A stretch of 64,000 nt of DNA from Ophioderma brevispina (taxonomy: Eukaryota; Echinodermata; Ophiuroidea; Amphilepidida; Ophiodermatidae): the NCBI GenBank assembly GCA_023653785.1, contig JAMKCH010007129.1, positions 1 to 64,000 of the forward strand, written 5' to 3'. Below are positions 33,771 through 46,379 of the stretch, one piece after another. A model generated the notes under the pieces. That model was not told the origin of the DNA. It worked only from the letters and a program-made list of their open reading frames with translations, and did no database searches. The first letter of the stretch is position 1; the number at the start of each line of letters is the position of its first letter. Both the position numbers and the translations under genes were made by a program.

Positions 33771-35880
33771 GTTTAAAACACCACTAGAAATAACAGAATT
33801 GAGACACAATAATTTCAACATGAACCCAGCATTCTCCTTTATTTTCCGTCGTGCCGTAATCTTTTAGAAATGCAGCAACTATCTTCATAATTAAGATTTT
33901 GAAGCCAAAATGGCAGCCAACCGGGTGACATCTCACGACTTCATTTTGTCCCGTGTGACAATAACGGGGATCATAACTCATGTGTTAAATGTCCATACAC
34001 TCCACATATGGATCGGGTGACCTAACATCGAAATTATATCAATGGGTGATTTACCCCATTTAAGTACTTTGTTTAATGCCAAATTAACGTGTGACCTACC
34101 CACGTCCTTCCATAGCCCATGTTGATACCCACGGGTTTCAGTGATAATATCATGCCATTGTTTGATCCACTTTAGGTGTACAACACAACGCCCTTTACTA
34201 CTGCGTGTGAACTAACCACGGATTTCATAAAACACATGCCCTCATAAAAGATTCTCGCATTCGGGTGATCTACCCCGAAGTTATATTGCAAGGTAATTTA
34301 CCCCACTGGGTTTTTACCGTTCCCCAATAACCCAGGCCACGACTCCCACTAGGGAGGGTGGGAGGGTTGACAAGAAACGGCTACAACACCGGAAAATGGA
34401 GCAAAGCCAGATCACAATGAAGAAACAAACACGCATGCTCGACCACATTCCCATCATGCGGATGTTTTAACCTAGATTAATCCCACATGCGTGGTCTTAA
34501 TCTCCATTAAAACACGCACTCAAATCACTAACTTGAGACAAACGATAATTTGGCAACATGACCAGAGCTTCTCCCTTATTTCCTTCCGCGGATGTCGAAT
34601 CTGTTAGATGCAAGGCAAAATCTTCTAATTAAGATTTGAAGCACAAAAATGACAACCACCCAGGGTGACAATACTCACGGACCTTCATTTTGTCCCGTGT
34701 GACATAACTACGGGATTATAACTCATGTATTAAACTGTCCATACACTCCACTATGATCGGGTACCTAAAACATCGAAATTATATCAATGGTGTTTACCAA
34801 ACCCATTTTAAGTACTTTGTTTTAATGCAAATTTAACGTTACCTAACCCACGTCCTTTCCATAGCCCATTTGACTAACCACGGGTTTCAGTATACTATCC
34901 TGCCATTATTTGATCCACTTTTAGCGTGTGACATAACAACGCCCTTTACTACAACATGCGTGTGAACTCACCACGGATTTCATAAACCACATTCCCTCAA
35001 AAAATTCCCGCGCATTCGGTTGATCTAAATCCCCAACTTAAAAAATGTTGCAAGGTAATTTACCCCACTGGGTTTTTTACCGTTCCCCTCAATAACCCAG
35101 GCGACGACTTCCCACTAGGGAGGGTGGGAGAGTTGACACGAAACGGCATACACCGGAAAATGGAGAAGCTCAGATCAACATGAAGAACCTAAACAAACAG
35201 CGCATGCGCGGACCCCAGCCCATCATGCGATGTTTTAATAAAACCCAGATTAATCCCACATGCGTGGTCTTAATCTCCAATTAAACAACCACTCAGAAAT
35301 AACCAACTTGAGCCACAATAATTGCAACATGACCAGAGCATTCCCTTTATTTCCGCGGATGCCGAATCTGTTGAAGGCAGGCAAAATCTTCATAATTAAG
35401 ATTTGAATCAAAATGCACCAACCGGGTGACAATACTCACTGACTTCATTTTGTCCCGTGTGACATAACAACGGGGGATCATAACTTATGTGTTAAACTGT
35501 CCATACACTCCACTATGATCGGGGCCCTAACATCGAAAGTATACAATGGGTGATTTACCCCATTTTAGTACTTTGTTTAATGCCAAATTAACGTGTGACC
35601 TACCCCACGTCCCCTTCCATAGCCCATGTGACTAACCACGGGTTTTTTCAGTGATAATATCTCCATGTTTGACCCAACTTTAACGTGTAACATAACAACG
35701 CCCTTTACTACATGCGTGTAAACTAAAAACCACTGATTTCATAAAACACATGCCCTCATAAAAGATTCCCTCGCATGCGGGTGATCTACCCCAATTTATT
35801 TTGCAAGGTAATTTACCCCACTGGGTTTTTAGCGTTCCCCAATAACCCCAGGCCATACGGACCGAAGGTCCGGCCACCAG
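33771..35880 (+). repeat. ~750-bp tandem repeat (family A), ~2.8 copies
   Basis: Copies start near 33,771, 34,516 and 35,284. Each begins around ACTTGAGACA-AATAATT-CAACATGA and contains CTTCATTTTGTCCCGTGTGA and TCCATACACTCCA. Complete copies end CCGGAAAATGGAG, GCGCATGC and AGATTAATCCCACATGCGTG. The third is truncated at about 35,880 (GGCCATACGGACCGAAGGTC). Copies differ by many small indels. A stray piece lies at 51,712-51,840. No protein is encoded. Short GTGA-NN-TAACC-like dyads recur inside each unit. Confidence 0.9.
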
Positions 35881-36001
35881 CGGCGAGACACATAAGGTTC
35901 AGAAGTGATCTTTGGAGGGGGGTTGTAAAAGAAAAATTCCATGGCCCTTCGGAAGGGTGGCAGAGAACTGTTTACCACCAGTACATGGACACCATCCCAC
36001 A
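35881..36001. other. junction segment between families A and B
   Basis: About 120 bp starting at GGCCACCAGCGGCGAGACAC separates the two tandem families and matches neither. Confidence 0.5.
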
Positions 36002-38298
36002 TGAATAGTTCATGCTTAGCACTAGGGATGTTCCTATTACATTTAGTTTAACCCCAATACCTTCATTACCTGCTGTACGCAAATCATGGTTCGGTGTTTG
36101 CTGAGTGACAAAAAGTTGAGGTGTCACTAAAGCCCTTGTTCTGCACCTACTGATAACCAATGCCTACCAAGCTCCTGATTTGAACTCATTATCATTCCAT
36201 ATCAATAACTCCCCGCCGATCGTTGATCGCGTTCTTGGTTTTTCGGGAATTCTGTATCATAATCTTAACATGTGCCATACCATACGCAGCTTCTCAGCAA
36301 ATTACTTTTACTATTGACATATTGAAGGGTCTTTTGCCTTATCCGTGTGCTTTTCTATAAGGACAAAAAAAAACCAGTGAATGCCGGGCGACATGTTTTA
36401 TCTCCACCTTACCAGGATAGTCGGGTGAGCAAGAAGGGTGCTGCAAGTTTGCTTTAGTTTCCATCTCTGGTGCCTGCTGGACTAAAATCCTGATTTCAGG
36501 AAGAAGTGATATCAGCTGAAAATTTGATCCTCCATATTTCTTCTTTCAATGTTAATGTAGGTGGGCTACTAATGGGCCAAACACTGGTTAAGGGGGTTTA
36601 ATCTGGCATGTGAGGTCAATGCACTTACCTGCCCGCCTCAAACTGACTATCATACTAACCTCTTGCCTAACCCAGATCAAGCGTATTCCCTTGGAATGGT
36701 ACCACTCCACTCCGCGTTTGGGCGACCTTAATCCCTTACTCGTATTAGCATGAGTCCCTGAAACGCCTTCCTACCATTACTCTGCCTACACGCTAATTTC
36801 TTCATAAAAGTTACCACAAGCTACCATCGAGTAGACACGATTACCTACCCACTATAGACGTACACGCTCCTCTTCGCCGGCCAGGATCCGTGAATATTTG
36901 GCCGCATAGACGGGTAGTGTACACACGGCGGCTGTCTGCACGTCGCGGGGTAGCTATAATACGGTGGTTACACCGGATGAAAAGTAAATCACAGTCCGGC
37001 AGGTTACATTCCGGGCTCCAATGACGACAACGGAATAAAGCGTGAAACTAATGTGGGTGAAAGCAGCTGAATCCATTGCCCTATTGTTCAACCATTGTTC
37101 CCGGCCGGAGCCCGGGAGACTTTATCTCCTGCCACAACGGCTCTCACAGCGCGCGCGGTATTTCACATGGCCAAATTTGATTTTAAGAAAATTGGCATAA
37201 GAAAAAATCATTTATAAAAGTGCGGGAAATGGGGGTTTTTTTTTTGATGCCTGCCTGCCCGAATCGAAATACGAAATGGTACTGACTTCCTGAATAAATC
37301 AAAATCCAAACAGAGCCCAAGTGTTAGCCCCCTCATCCCGTCCACCTCAAATGGCGCCGTGCAAGGGATGCAAATTCGAACGAATCACAGAAGCGATTCA
37401 CGCAGTGATTCTCGTAGCATTCAGATAATAGAATCAATTTCACCCATTGAATCAAGCATAAGTGCCGCCATACCAAGTAAATTTGATTCTCGCAAACACG
37501 GACAAATTTGCATACCTTCCTTGTGGTACCCGCGGAGTAGCTACGTGGGCACGCTACATGTCACCCCCGGCACTGTCCACACAATGCACCTTTCTCTCCA
37601 CCTAGTAGGGAACTACAAGGTAGTAACCGGGATAGGTACTGTATAGCAGCTACATCATTGAACACCTAATAACACTCACTTGCACGCAGCCCAGCCTTGC
37701 AGCTACTCTGCCTCGCAACTAGCCCCAGTATGGACTGTGTAGCAGCTGCGCGGTAGACACGGTGTAGCTTCCGTGCGGCTACCACGCGAGTAAGAAAAAC
37801 GCCGTGTAAAGTTTATACATTACTTGTTGTCTTACCTGGCCTAGCTACTTCTGGCCGTGTGACAGCTGGCAACGGTGAAGGGTCAGCACTTGCAGAGAGG
37901 TAATTGCTAATACCTTTGATAGGCCATTTTGTAGTTACGTGTTTGTTCCTGCTACGGGGTTGCCCTACCCTTCTATCTCTTGTGAATGATTAATTCATAC
38001 CTATGTGGTTTTACATTAGCTTTTAATTTACCATCTGCATTCTTTGTGTATTATGATTAAATGCACTTTTCCAACTATGCTAATCGCCTAGAGGCCCTCT
38101 TCATAGACAAAATGCCAAGATTGTTATTATCCTGGCCGACGCAATCGGGCAGTATACGCACGTGTATACTTGCTTATTTTAGGCGGTATGGCCGCCAAAA
38201 CTTACTTTAGAGTCTTACTGCTACAATTCCCTTCTGAACACCACATGCTTCTTCCCCATGCTTGATTGGATTTTTACTAGGATGGATCATGTTAAGCA
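36002..38298 (+). repeat. 2.3-kb tandem repeat (family B), copy 1
   Basis: It starts AATAGTTCATGCTTAGCACT and ends GGATCATGTTAAGCATG. The terminal TTCATGCTTA and TAAGCATGA form a short inverted repeat. It contains GTACGCAAATCATGGTTCGG, CCTTACCAGGATAGTCGGGT, TGTACACACGGCGGCTGTCT and GCGATTCACGCAGTGATTCT. It is GC-richer than its surroundings. No ORF is conserved with copy 2. Confidence 0.9.
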
Positions 38299-41141
38299 TG
38301 AATAGTTCATGCTTAGCACTAGGACTGTCCTATTTACATGTAGTTGACCCCCAAATACCTTCACTCATTCCTGCTGTACGCAAATCATGGTTCGGTGTTT
38401 GCTGAGTGACAAAAAGTTGAGGTGTCACTAAAGCCCTTGTTTTGCACCCTACTATACAAGGCCTACCAGCCTCCCTGATTTTGAACCTTAGATTCCAATA
38501 TCATAACTACTCCCCCCCCGCCCGTCGTGAATCGCGTTCTTGCTTTTTTTTCGGGATTCTGTATATAACTGAACATGCCATACCTAACCATCTTCTCAGC
38601 AATTACCCATTACTTCATCATATTCTCCCTGGCTTCTTGGAGGCAGTGGGGATAGGGGAAGGGTTAAAGGGAAATGTTCCCTACCACATTAGGAGCGTTG
38701 TCCACACCATTTGTCCCTCAAGCGACTTGTAGACGTTACAGTAGTTTCAGCCAGTCAAAATGCCCCAAATTTCCAAGCATTTAATGATTATTGTCCCCCA
38801 GAGAGCGAGTCCTCATTCACCCAAAACATAATACTTCTGGTGCTTTCCTGAAAAATAATATATTGGATTAGTTCAATTGCATGATAATACATTCACTCTG
38901 ATCTTTACCAATATTTTCTTTGTTTGAAAAGGATTTAATCCCACAATGATGCTACACGCCTTTACCTTTAGTTTATTGAACTTCAGGTGAAACTGGCCCA
39001 AGTGGTATTTTATCCTTTGTGTTCCACTGACAATATAGCGCTTAGGGTCCATCAAATTGGATGGAATAAAAGCTTGAGGATTTAGTTAGGATCTTGGTCT
39101 AACAAATAATTCCAAATATCTGGCAAAAATGACAAGTTAATTTTTCTAATTTTTAGTTTGATTGTGTATAGTTTTATTGGGACAGTCTGTATTTTGAAGG
39201 GTCTTTGCCTTATCCGTTGTGCTTTTCTATAAGGACACCAGTGAATGCAATGGCTGAAATGTTTTATCTCCACCTTACCAGGATAGTCGGGTGAGCAAGA
39301 AGGGTGCTGCAAGTTTGCTTTAGGTTCCATCTCTGGTTCCTGCTGGACTAAAATCCTGCTTCAGGAAGAAGTGAGTGATTAAGCTGAAAAGAATTTATCC
39401 CTCCAATTTCGTCTTCAATGTTTAATGGTAGACGTGGGCTACTAATGGCCAAACACTGGTTTTTAAGGGGGTTAATCTGTCATGTGAGGTCAATGCACTT
39501 ACTGCCCGGCCTCAACTGATCTCTTCATACTAACCTGCTGCCTACCCAGATCAAGCGTATTCCCTTGGAAGGGTAGCGCCCCAGCAGTTTGGGCTGACCT
39601 ACCTGACTCGTTTTAGCATGAGTCCATGAACCCTATACTACCATTACTGCATACACGGCTTATTTCTTCATAAAAGTTCCACAGAGCTACCATTCGCGTA
39701 GACACAGATTAACTACCCACTATAGACGTACACTCGCCGGCCAGGAATCCGGAATTTTGCCCCGCAGATAGGCGGATAGTGTACACACGGCGGCTGTCTG
39801 CACTGTCGAGGGGTAGCTTATACGTGGTTACACCGGTTTGTGAAAGTAATCACAGTACGAGGTACAGACGGGATCCAATGACGACACGGAATAAAAGCGT
39901 GAACTAAGGTAGGGTGAAGAGTCAGCTGAATCCATTGCCCTATTGTTCACCATGTCCCGGAAGTGAGCCCGGAGGACATTATCCTGCCACACCGGCTCCT
40001 CAGCGGCGCGGCGCGAGATTTCACATGCCAAATTTGAGTTAAGAAAAGGTGGCATAAAGATGCATTTATAAAAGTGCGGAAAATGGGGGTTTTGATGCTG
40101 CCCCGAATCGAAATACGAAATGTAATGAATTCCATGACAATAAATAAATCACAATGCCAAAACAGAGCCAAGTGTATAGCCCCCTCATCCCGTCCACCAT
40201 CAAAATGGCGCCGTGCAGGGATGCAATTCGACGAGAATCACAGAAGCGATTCACGCAGTGATTCTCGTAGCATTCAGATAATAGAATCAATTTCACCCAA
40301 TTGAATCATGCAATAAGTGCCGCAATAACAAGTAATTTGATTATGCAAACACGGACAAATTTGCAACTGCCTGGTTAACCGCGGATAGCTAGTGGCAGCA
40401 AATGCACCCCGGGCACATGTCCACACCCTATGCACCTTCTCACAACTAGTAGGGAACTACAAGTGGTAGTAACGGGAGAGGTATGATTATAGTAGCAAAA
40501 TCATTGAAAAACTAATACCACTGCACTTGCAACGCCGCCCACAAGACCCGCCTTGCAGCTACTGCCTCGCAAATAGCCAGTATGGACTGTTGTAGCAGCT
40601 GCGGGTTAGACACGGTGTAGCTGCCGGATCGGCTACCACGCGCAGTAAGAAAACGGGCCGTGTAAAGTTTATTATAATTAACTTTTGTCTTACCTGGCCT
40701 AGCTACTTCGGCCGTGTGACAGCTGGCAACGGTTTGAAGGTCGCACTTGCAGAGAGGGATTGCTAATACCTTGATAAGGCATTTGGTAGTTAAGTGGTTT
40801 GTCCTGCTACGGGGTTGCCTTACCCTTCTATCTCATCTGAAATGATTAATTAATAACCCAGATGGTGGACATTAGGAATTTTTACATCTGCATTCTTGTG
40901 TATTATGAGTTATAATTGCACTTTTCACTATGCCTCAAGGCGCCTAGAGGCCTCTGCATTAGACAAAATGCCAAGATGTTATTATCTGCCGAAGGCAATC
41001 GGCAGTATCGACGTGTTACGTGCTAAGTTAGGCGGTATGCCGCCAAACTTACTGTAGTCTTACTGCTACATTCTCCTTCTGCACCAACATGCTTTCTTCA
41101 CCACATGCTGATGGATTTTTACCTACTAGGATGGATCATGT
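38299..41141 (+). repeat. 2.3-kb tandem repeat (family B), copy 2, with 570-bp insertion
   Basis: This is colinear with 36,002-38,298 before and after an extra segment at about 38,620-39,190. It ends ATGGATCATGTTAAGCATTA, then unrelated sequence follows. Differences from copy 1 are mostly small indels. Confidence 0.9.
38620..39190. mobile_element. 570-bp insertion present only in family-B copy 2
   Basis: Copy 1 runs directly from the TTCTCAGCAAATTACTTTTA block to TTGAAGGGTC; copy 2 has ~570 bp between them. The insert is AT-rich with no recognised ORF or clear TIRs. It may be an insertion in copy 2 or a deletion in copy 1. It contains no motif that I can assign. Confidence 0.65.
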
Positions 41142-41625
41142 TAAGCATTACTACCGGTTGGTCTGTGTCCTGGGTCGGACCGCGTCTATTTTCTAGGCGA
41201 CCGAGGGTTGCAATTCCTGACACTAGGTAGCTGGTTGGCCTCCTGACCGTCCGAAGACCGAGTTTGTTATGGTTAGTGAATCGAAGGTACTCAGGTGACG
41301 TCATACAGGTCAAAGGAGGTAAAATGGGGTAAAAACGTTGGTGTCTGGACATGTGTATGGACCATGAAAATTAGGTGGGATCGATTGTGATACTGAACAA
41401 TTTAGGTCACGACAGGTCTTCTGACAGGCTACCAAAGATATGGGTCAAGCGGTCAATATGGAGTCATCTGGGGTATACTATTGTGGTCAAACTATTTATG
41501 TTTGAAAATTTTTTTAAATCAAGTCAACTCGAGAAAACAGTTTAGCCCATCATGTAGGATGTGCACGACTTGGAAGTCAAGGATCATTAATGGGCACACC
41601 TAGTCTTAATGTGAAAAAATATGCC
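41142..41625. other. unrecognised stretch with GTCAAAGG-type half sites
   Basis: TACAGGTCAAAGGAGGTAAA near 41,306 is AGGTCA-like. No gene is recognised. Confidence 0.4.
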
Positions 41626-41629
41626 AAAT

Positions 41630-42200
41630 CCATACTGCTATATGCAACGTTGCATGGTCACGACACTCATTGCAAATAAATAGACCAGCTTAATACCCTT
41701 CACCAAAGTTTTATGCTCGACATGGGGCTCAAAGGTCATGAAAAATATCCAAAATTCCAAAATGCCCATCTAGAGATGTTGCATGGTCACGTGACTCAGA
41801 CTTAGGAACCAGATTGAGACATTCACCGAAGATATGCTTGACATGGGGGTCAGGTCATTATGGGCCACTTCCAGACTCCATGTCATAATGTGAAAAAAAA
41901 TCCTCAAAAAATCATACCTGCTATACCCAACTTTGCAAAGTCACGTGACTTATGTATATGAAAGAGCTTGAGACCCTTCACCAAAAGTTGTGCACGTCAT
42001 GGGGGCGGTCAAAGGCCCCGTTAGGGGAAATCCGGTCCAATGAAAAAATACCCCAAAATTCACAAAATGATCTCCACACAGAAACGTTGCATGGTAGTGT
42101 GACTCACTTTTGAAGCAGCTTGATACCTTTCCCAAAAGTTGTGCTCAGCACGGGGTCAAAGGGGGTGGTTAAGGGGGAGTCACGGTCTACAATGAAAAAT
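41630..42200 (+). repeat. degenerate ~150-bp tandem repeat, ~4 copies
   Basis: The block GTTGCATGGTCACG-GACTCA recurs near 41,650, 41,781, 41,935 and 42,088. Each is followed by AGCTTGA-ACCCTTCACC and GACATGGGG-TCAAAGGTCA-like sequence. Spacing is about 130-155 bp. The copies are strongly diverged. Confidence 0.75.
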
Positions 42201-42326
42201 CATCCTCAAAAATTCATTCTGTGGTCTATGTGGAACTGAGATATGTGGCACTTGCACTGGTTAACTTGATTATTAGGGGCTGGCCGATCATGATATTATT
42301 ACAAATATTATTGACTGCTTATGAGG

Positions 42327-42437
42327 CAGTTGGAAACAATAGGCCCAAGGTGATCTCGAAACCATACTATGCCACGAGGCGTAAGTCGAGGGGCATAGTA
42401 TGGTATTGAGATCACCGAGGGCCTAGAGTTTCAACCA
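42327..42437. repeat. ~110-bp palindrome
   Basis: The arms 42,327-42,373 and 42,392-42,437 pair through GGTGATCTCGAAACCATACT / AGTATGGTATTGAGATCACC, CATACTATGCC, and outward through TAGGCCC and GGTTGAAAC-type ends. The loop is ~18 bp. Confidence 0.9.
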
Positions 42438-43460
42438 TGCTCCGAATTAAAAAGAAAGTCAATATTTTTTTATATACCGAATATATAGATTTATTGGCAT
42501 AATACAGGCCTATATCATGTGTAGCTCTTGAGCTGTAGGCCATGTTCATGTTGTCATGGCGTGCATTGCATGGTTTAACAATTTTGTGTAACTTAGGGTC
42601 TCACCAATTGTCAAGAATAGAATCAACCTTTCTTGTGTTGAGGAAGTGAGGTGGAGTCCAAAACGGATCAGCAGCCGTAATCGACTTCTGCCATTTTTTG
42701 TCGGCAAGATGTGTACAATTTTCATGGCATGGCTCCGAATTCAAGCAACATTTACAATACCGCTTCAAGCATTTCCCGAACACGATGAAAAAACACACAA
42801 CATCACGACTAATGTGATTAATTCCAAAATTAATTTATGTTACAATGCACCTTTAACACAATGTTGTCTCTTGATTTATGCAGAAATATTTGGATCTAGG
42901 TGCTTATCAAAGGCATAGGAAAATCGTTGCCAGCGACCGTCAAACCTGAGGCCGATGCCAGGGGGCGCAGCCCATGTTATTTCCATAAAAACAAAGCGCG
43001 ACGCGAAGCCGATGGCGCTATGACAGCTCGCTGTCAAACAACATCAGAGGGGGTAGGTTTCAAGTACAGAGCATATCAGTAACAACACCTCAAAGCATGA
43101 ATATTGAAATAGGCCTACTGATGCTGAGATTCAGCCATTCCCTTGCTATTGTTTGTCTCCCCGGTTTGTATCAGACTTACACTGCAGCACAGACTCCCCA
43201 CAGACGAGTAAACAAAATACGGTCTGCTTAGATTCATCTCTTACACAGCTTCAATATGTACACCATAATACGGCTGGATATATATTCAGCCTACAGCAGT
43301 CTCTATGCGTGGGAAGAGGTGTCCAGTTTAGGCATGAATGAGATGCCAGCTCCTCTCCCAGGGATAGTTATTTGGGTCCACTTCTTGAAGCTAGTGAATT
43401 AGCCTCCACTTTAACCAATTCAGATGACAGGGATCTATATATTTGGAAGGTATATAAAAA
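42438..43460. other. unrecognised stretch
   Basis: Several open frames of 60-90 codons overlap on both strands without domain signatures or convincing splice sites. No gene is supported. Confidence 0.4.
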
Positions 43461-43464
43461 ATAT

Positions 43465-43665
43465 ATATGCGGTCAAAGGTCAGTAAAGGGCACTACCGGT
43501 GTAGTTTGCAAAAATATCCGACTGTTTTATGCAAGATAGCCCCGAAACTGCAACTTGCGCAGATGACTTGATGGATTACGGTGCTATAGGATGATAACAT
43601 ACAGTGGTCAAAGGTCATTAAGGGGCATCTTGGTTAATTTGCAAACAAACCTTCAAAAACGGACA
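43465..43665 (+). repeat. 137-bp direct duplication with GGTCAAAGGTCA boxes
   Basis: GGTCAAAGGTCAGTAAAGGGCA (43,471) and GGTCAAAGGTCATTAAGGGGCA (43,606) start two related segments, each followed by a TTTGCAAA-A block. Both carry a near-consensus direct-repeat-1 nuclear receptor site. Confidence 0.75.
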
Positions 43666-43739
43666 AGATCGGCAGGGTACGGTCCTTGCAAGAACACAGT
43701 CATACCCAAATTATTATAATTGTTCTATTTATTATATTA

Positions 43740-43930
43740 TTAATATTTATTATTATTAGGTCCTTCGGGCATGTGGGTTTGATTTTGTTGTTCCGCAAGG
43801 GAGGGACAATTTCCTGTTGGTGTTGGCCTGCAGGCTACGTCTCGCCGCTGCCCTAGTATTTTTCTTGCTGGCGCTCTCCGTTTCCTTTTCGGCGTGGCCT
43901 AAAGACAATAAAGAGAAGCTGTTACCTTGT
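43740..43930 (-). other. possible retroelement fragment next to (ATT)n
   Basis: On the minus strand one frame reads ATPKRKRRAPARKILGQRRD and continues open to MPEGPNNN, bordered by ATTATT/AATAAT runs on both sides. The basic run and the A/T microsatellite border would fit a fragment of a retrotransposon ORF and its tail, but I cannot name a family. Confidence 0.25.
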
Positions 43931-44954
43931 GACTTTTTCCTATTTTTTTTTTAAATTTATTATTAGGAAGAGTAACCCGAAATCTAATCAAACCACTCCA
44001 TGTAGTGGTACAGATGTTCTGAATTTGTCATGTTGTTTATACGTTCAGCTATTACTGATACCAGTCTTGGAGTGTAAGAGTCCCATATTACCCTGCCCAT
44101 GGTCAATGAAAGCAATAAACCCTATTGCCAGCGTTTGTTGTAAAAACAGTTTTGCACTATATGGGTCTGAAATGGGATTAGTCTTCACCGATTATTTCGA
44201 ATGATGGTACGCAGTATGTACCAGTTTCCTTTGGTTTGATTGGTTGCATGGGTCGAATGCAATGCATGCTGGATAAAATTCCATGTGGAATTGACCTCTA
44301 TAGCCACATTTGTATTTAAATAATATCCCTTATGCTAGACTATTACCGATTGCGGTAAACACTCATTCGTGAATGCATTATTCTAATATTGGATAGCATA
44401 GAACTACCTACTTTTGCAGAATAAAAATTCGTGATGACTAGTAAAACCGGCCAAAAATTTGGACAGCAATGCATGACAGAAAGAAGTATATAACGTGATC
44501 CGGTCTTTGAATGGCAAGGAGCACCGATTTTAAAAAAAGGGCAAAACATGAAAAAAAAACCAATGTAAATTGGATTTGAGGTTGTTCAAGCAGTGTTGAG
44601 TGTTGGATTTTTACTTAAATACTACCAGATGTACCAACAAAAGCCACAAAAACTGAATGACTTTGTTTCATATAAAAAGGGTGACCATTAATTTGAGATG
44701 GATGCCAGAAGTATATTATTACACTACTAATTCCAGCATGTTTTGAGTGTTGCACTTGTGATTGGTGACAAAATTTTACAATTGTGTACGAAAACACAAT
44801 TAGTATTACATTACCAACATCACAAATTGATTGCACTTTAACTGACAAAGATGCCTTTTTAAGGACTCGGATTGTTTACTTTTGCCTTTATACTCATTAT
44901 TATTATTATTATTCTATCCCTATTAATATTAGTAGTAATAGCAGGTAATTTTTT
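43931..44954. other. unrecognised stretch with (ATT)n near 44,897
   Basis: Open frames of 68-91 codons show no domain. There is a short TTATTATTATTATTATTCT run. Nothing else is supported. Confidence 0.4.
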
Positions 44955-45157
44955 CAAGTGGCTAACCAGGACCTTAAAATGGGGGGCTGAAGGGGTGCCA
45001 AGATTTTTTTAGAGGGGGCAAATTTGGTTTCTTCTCCATAGGCCACTGTACAAAAGGTCAGGGTCAGTTCATTTGGGGGGCGGAAGGGGGGAAAGGGTTT
45101 TGTTTGGGGGGCTCTCGGCCCCACTGCCCCCACTGCCCCCCGCTGGGTACGCCAATG
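44955..45157 (-). mobile_element. ~203-bp hAT-like MITE
   Basis: The ends are CAAGTGGCTAACCAGG and, inverted, CATTGGCGTACCCAGCGGGG. It has the same family structure as 57,324-57,537 (shared AAATTTGG/TTTCT-CTCCATAG, GTACAAAAAGGTCA-like and CCCCACTGCCCCC blocks). The flanks AATTTTTT and ATTATTTT are only an approximate 8-bp duplication. Confidence 0.75.
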
Positions 45158-45879
45158 ATTATTTTAGTATTCTTTTTATTAATATTTACCTTTTTATGAT
45201 ATGATTATTATATATTATTTTGTAATTGTTATTTTGCATTATTTATTTTTTTATTGTTTTTATTTCCCTTATCCAACTAGGACATCGTCACCAGGCTGGA
45301 TGTGACCTTTGAATATGCCTGCACGGGACCTTGGACCTTGGTTTTGTTTCATTCCCGATCTGTGCCCCAGTCAGTTGTCCTTGTGACTTAATTTTGGGTT
45401 GGTCATGGGGGCATACATACACCAAATACCTCTTGATGACCTTGATCTGTTGGGGCACTACGAAAACCCTGAAAACAAATGCCAGACTAATACCCAGGCC
45501 CCTGTGCCAAAGTATAGTACAGTTTCGCATACAGATTGATTATTTTCTATGGACAAGGGAACCTCAATGCTCCAAATGACCTTGATTTTTTGGGTAACTG
45601 AAACCCAAATATGAAAGTGGGAATACCAAATAACTGCGCATATGACAAAGCATAACGAAGGCCTACCGGGCATAAGCCACACAGAAGGCACAGCAGACCC
45701 GACACGACAGCAGACCAAACTTTCAGTGACTGTTAAAAGATTTTTAATTTCATTAAGAACTATTATTACTGCGATTGTAATAAATTTGACCTTCTACTGA
45801 GGAGAGCATGGTCGCCTCCATATCTGCCAACCAAAATCACAGGTCCCCCCCCCCGGCATGAAATCCTGCCCTTATTAGT
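45158..45879. other. unrecognised spacer
   Basis: An AT-rich run (45,158-45,270) is followed by ~580 bp with TGACCTT repeats. Frames on both strands have no domain. Nothing further can be supported. Confidence 0.4.
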
Positions 45880-46379
45880 CTAGTCGGGAGATGGGGTTAC
45901 CATGCACCCCAAGGATTATTTTTTTAACCTACATTTTTTATCCTTAAGGTGTCTCGTGAATGAAGTTGAATGTCCCAAAATGAAATATTTGTCCATGGGG
46001 TTCCTTTGACGGCCATCTTGGCGGCCATCTTGGCATTTTGATGAAAATCGATTAGGACAATAACTTTTGAAACTAGGACACATGGGAAAACAAATGACAC
46101 AATTTTTGGATAAATGGTGCTTGAGAAATCAATTGAGGAGGCGTTATTTTTATGATAAAGCAAGTCAGCATCATTAAAAAGCCAAAAAAAATCACCATGG
46201 CATTTTCCTTTCTTTTGAAAAGGAGCTCTTTTTGTACATGCGATTGATATTGTTATGTTATTGTTCTATTTACTTTTTTTAGGTGCAGGAGGACTGATTG
46301 TGTATTAGTTGAACAACTGGTTGGTGAACTAACAATCGTAGCATAGTTGTAGTTTAGCAATGGATAAACCATGCCAAAA

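Noticed and set aside
42646..43082. Consecutive + frames of 90 and 60 codons
   Set aside because: They show no domain, no good splice junction between them and no codon pattern that distinguishes them from background.
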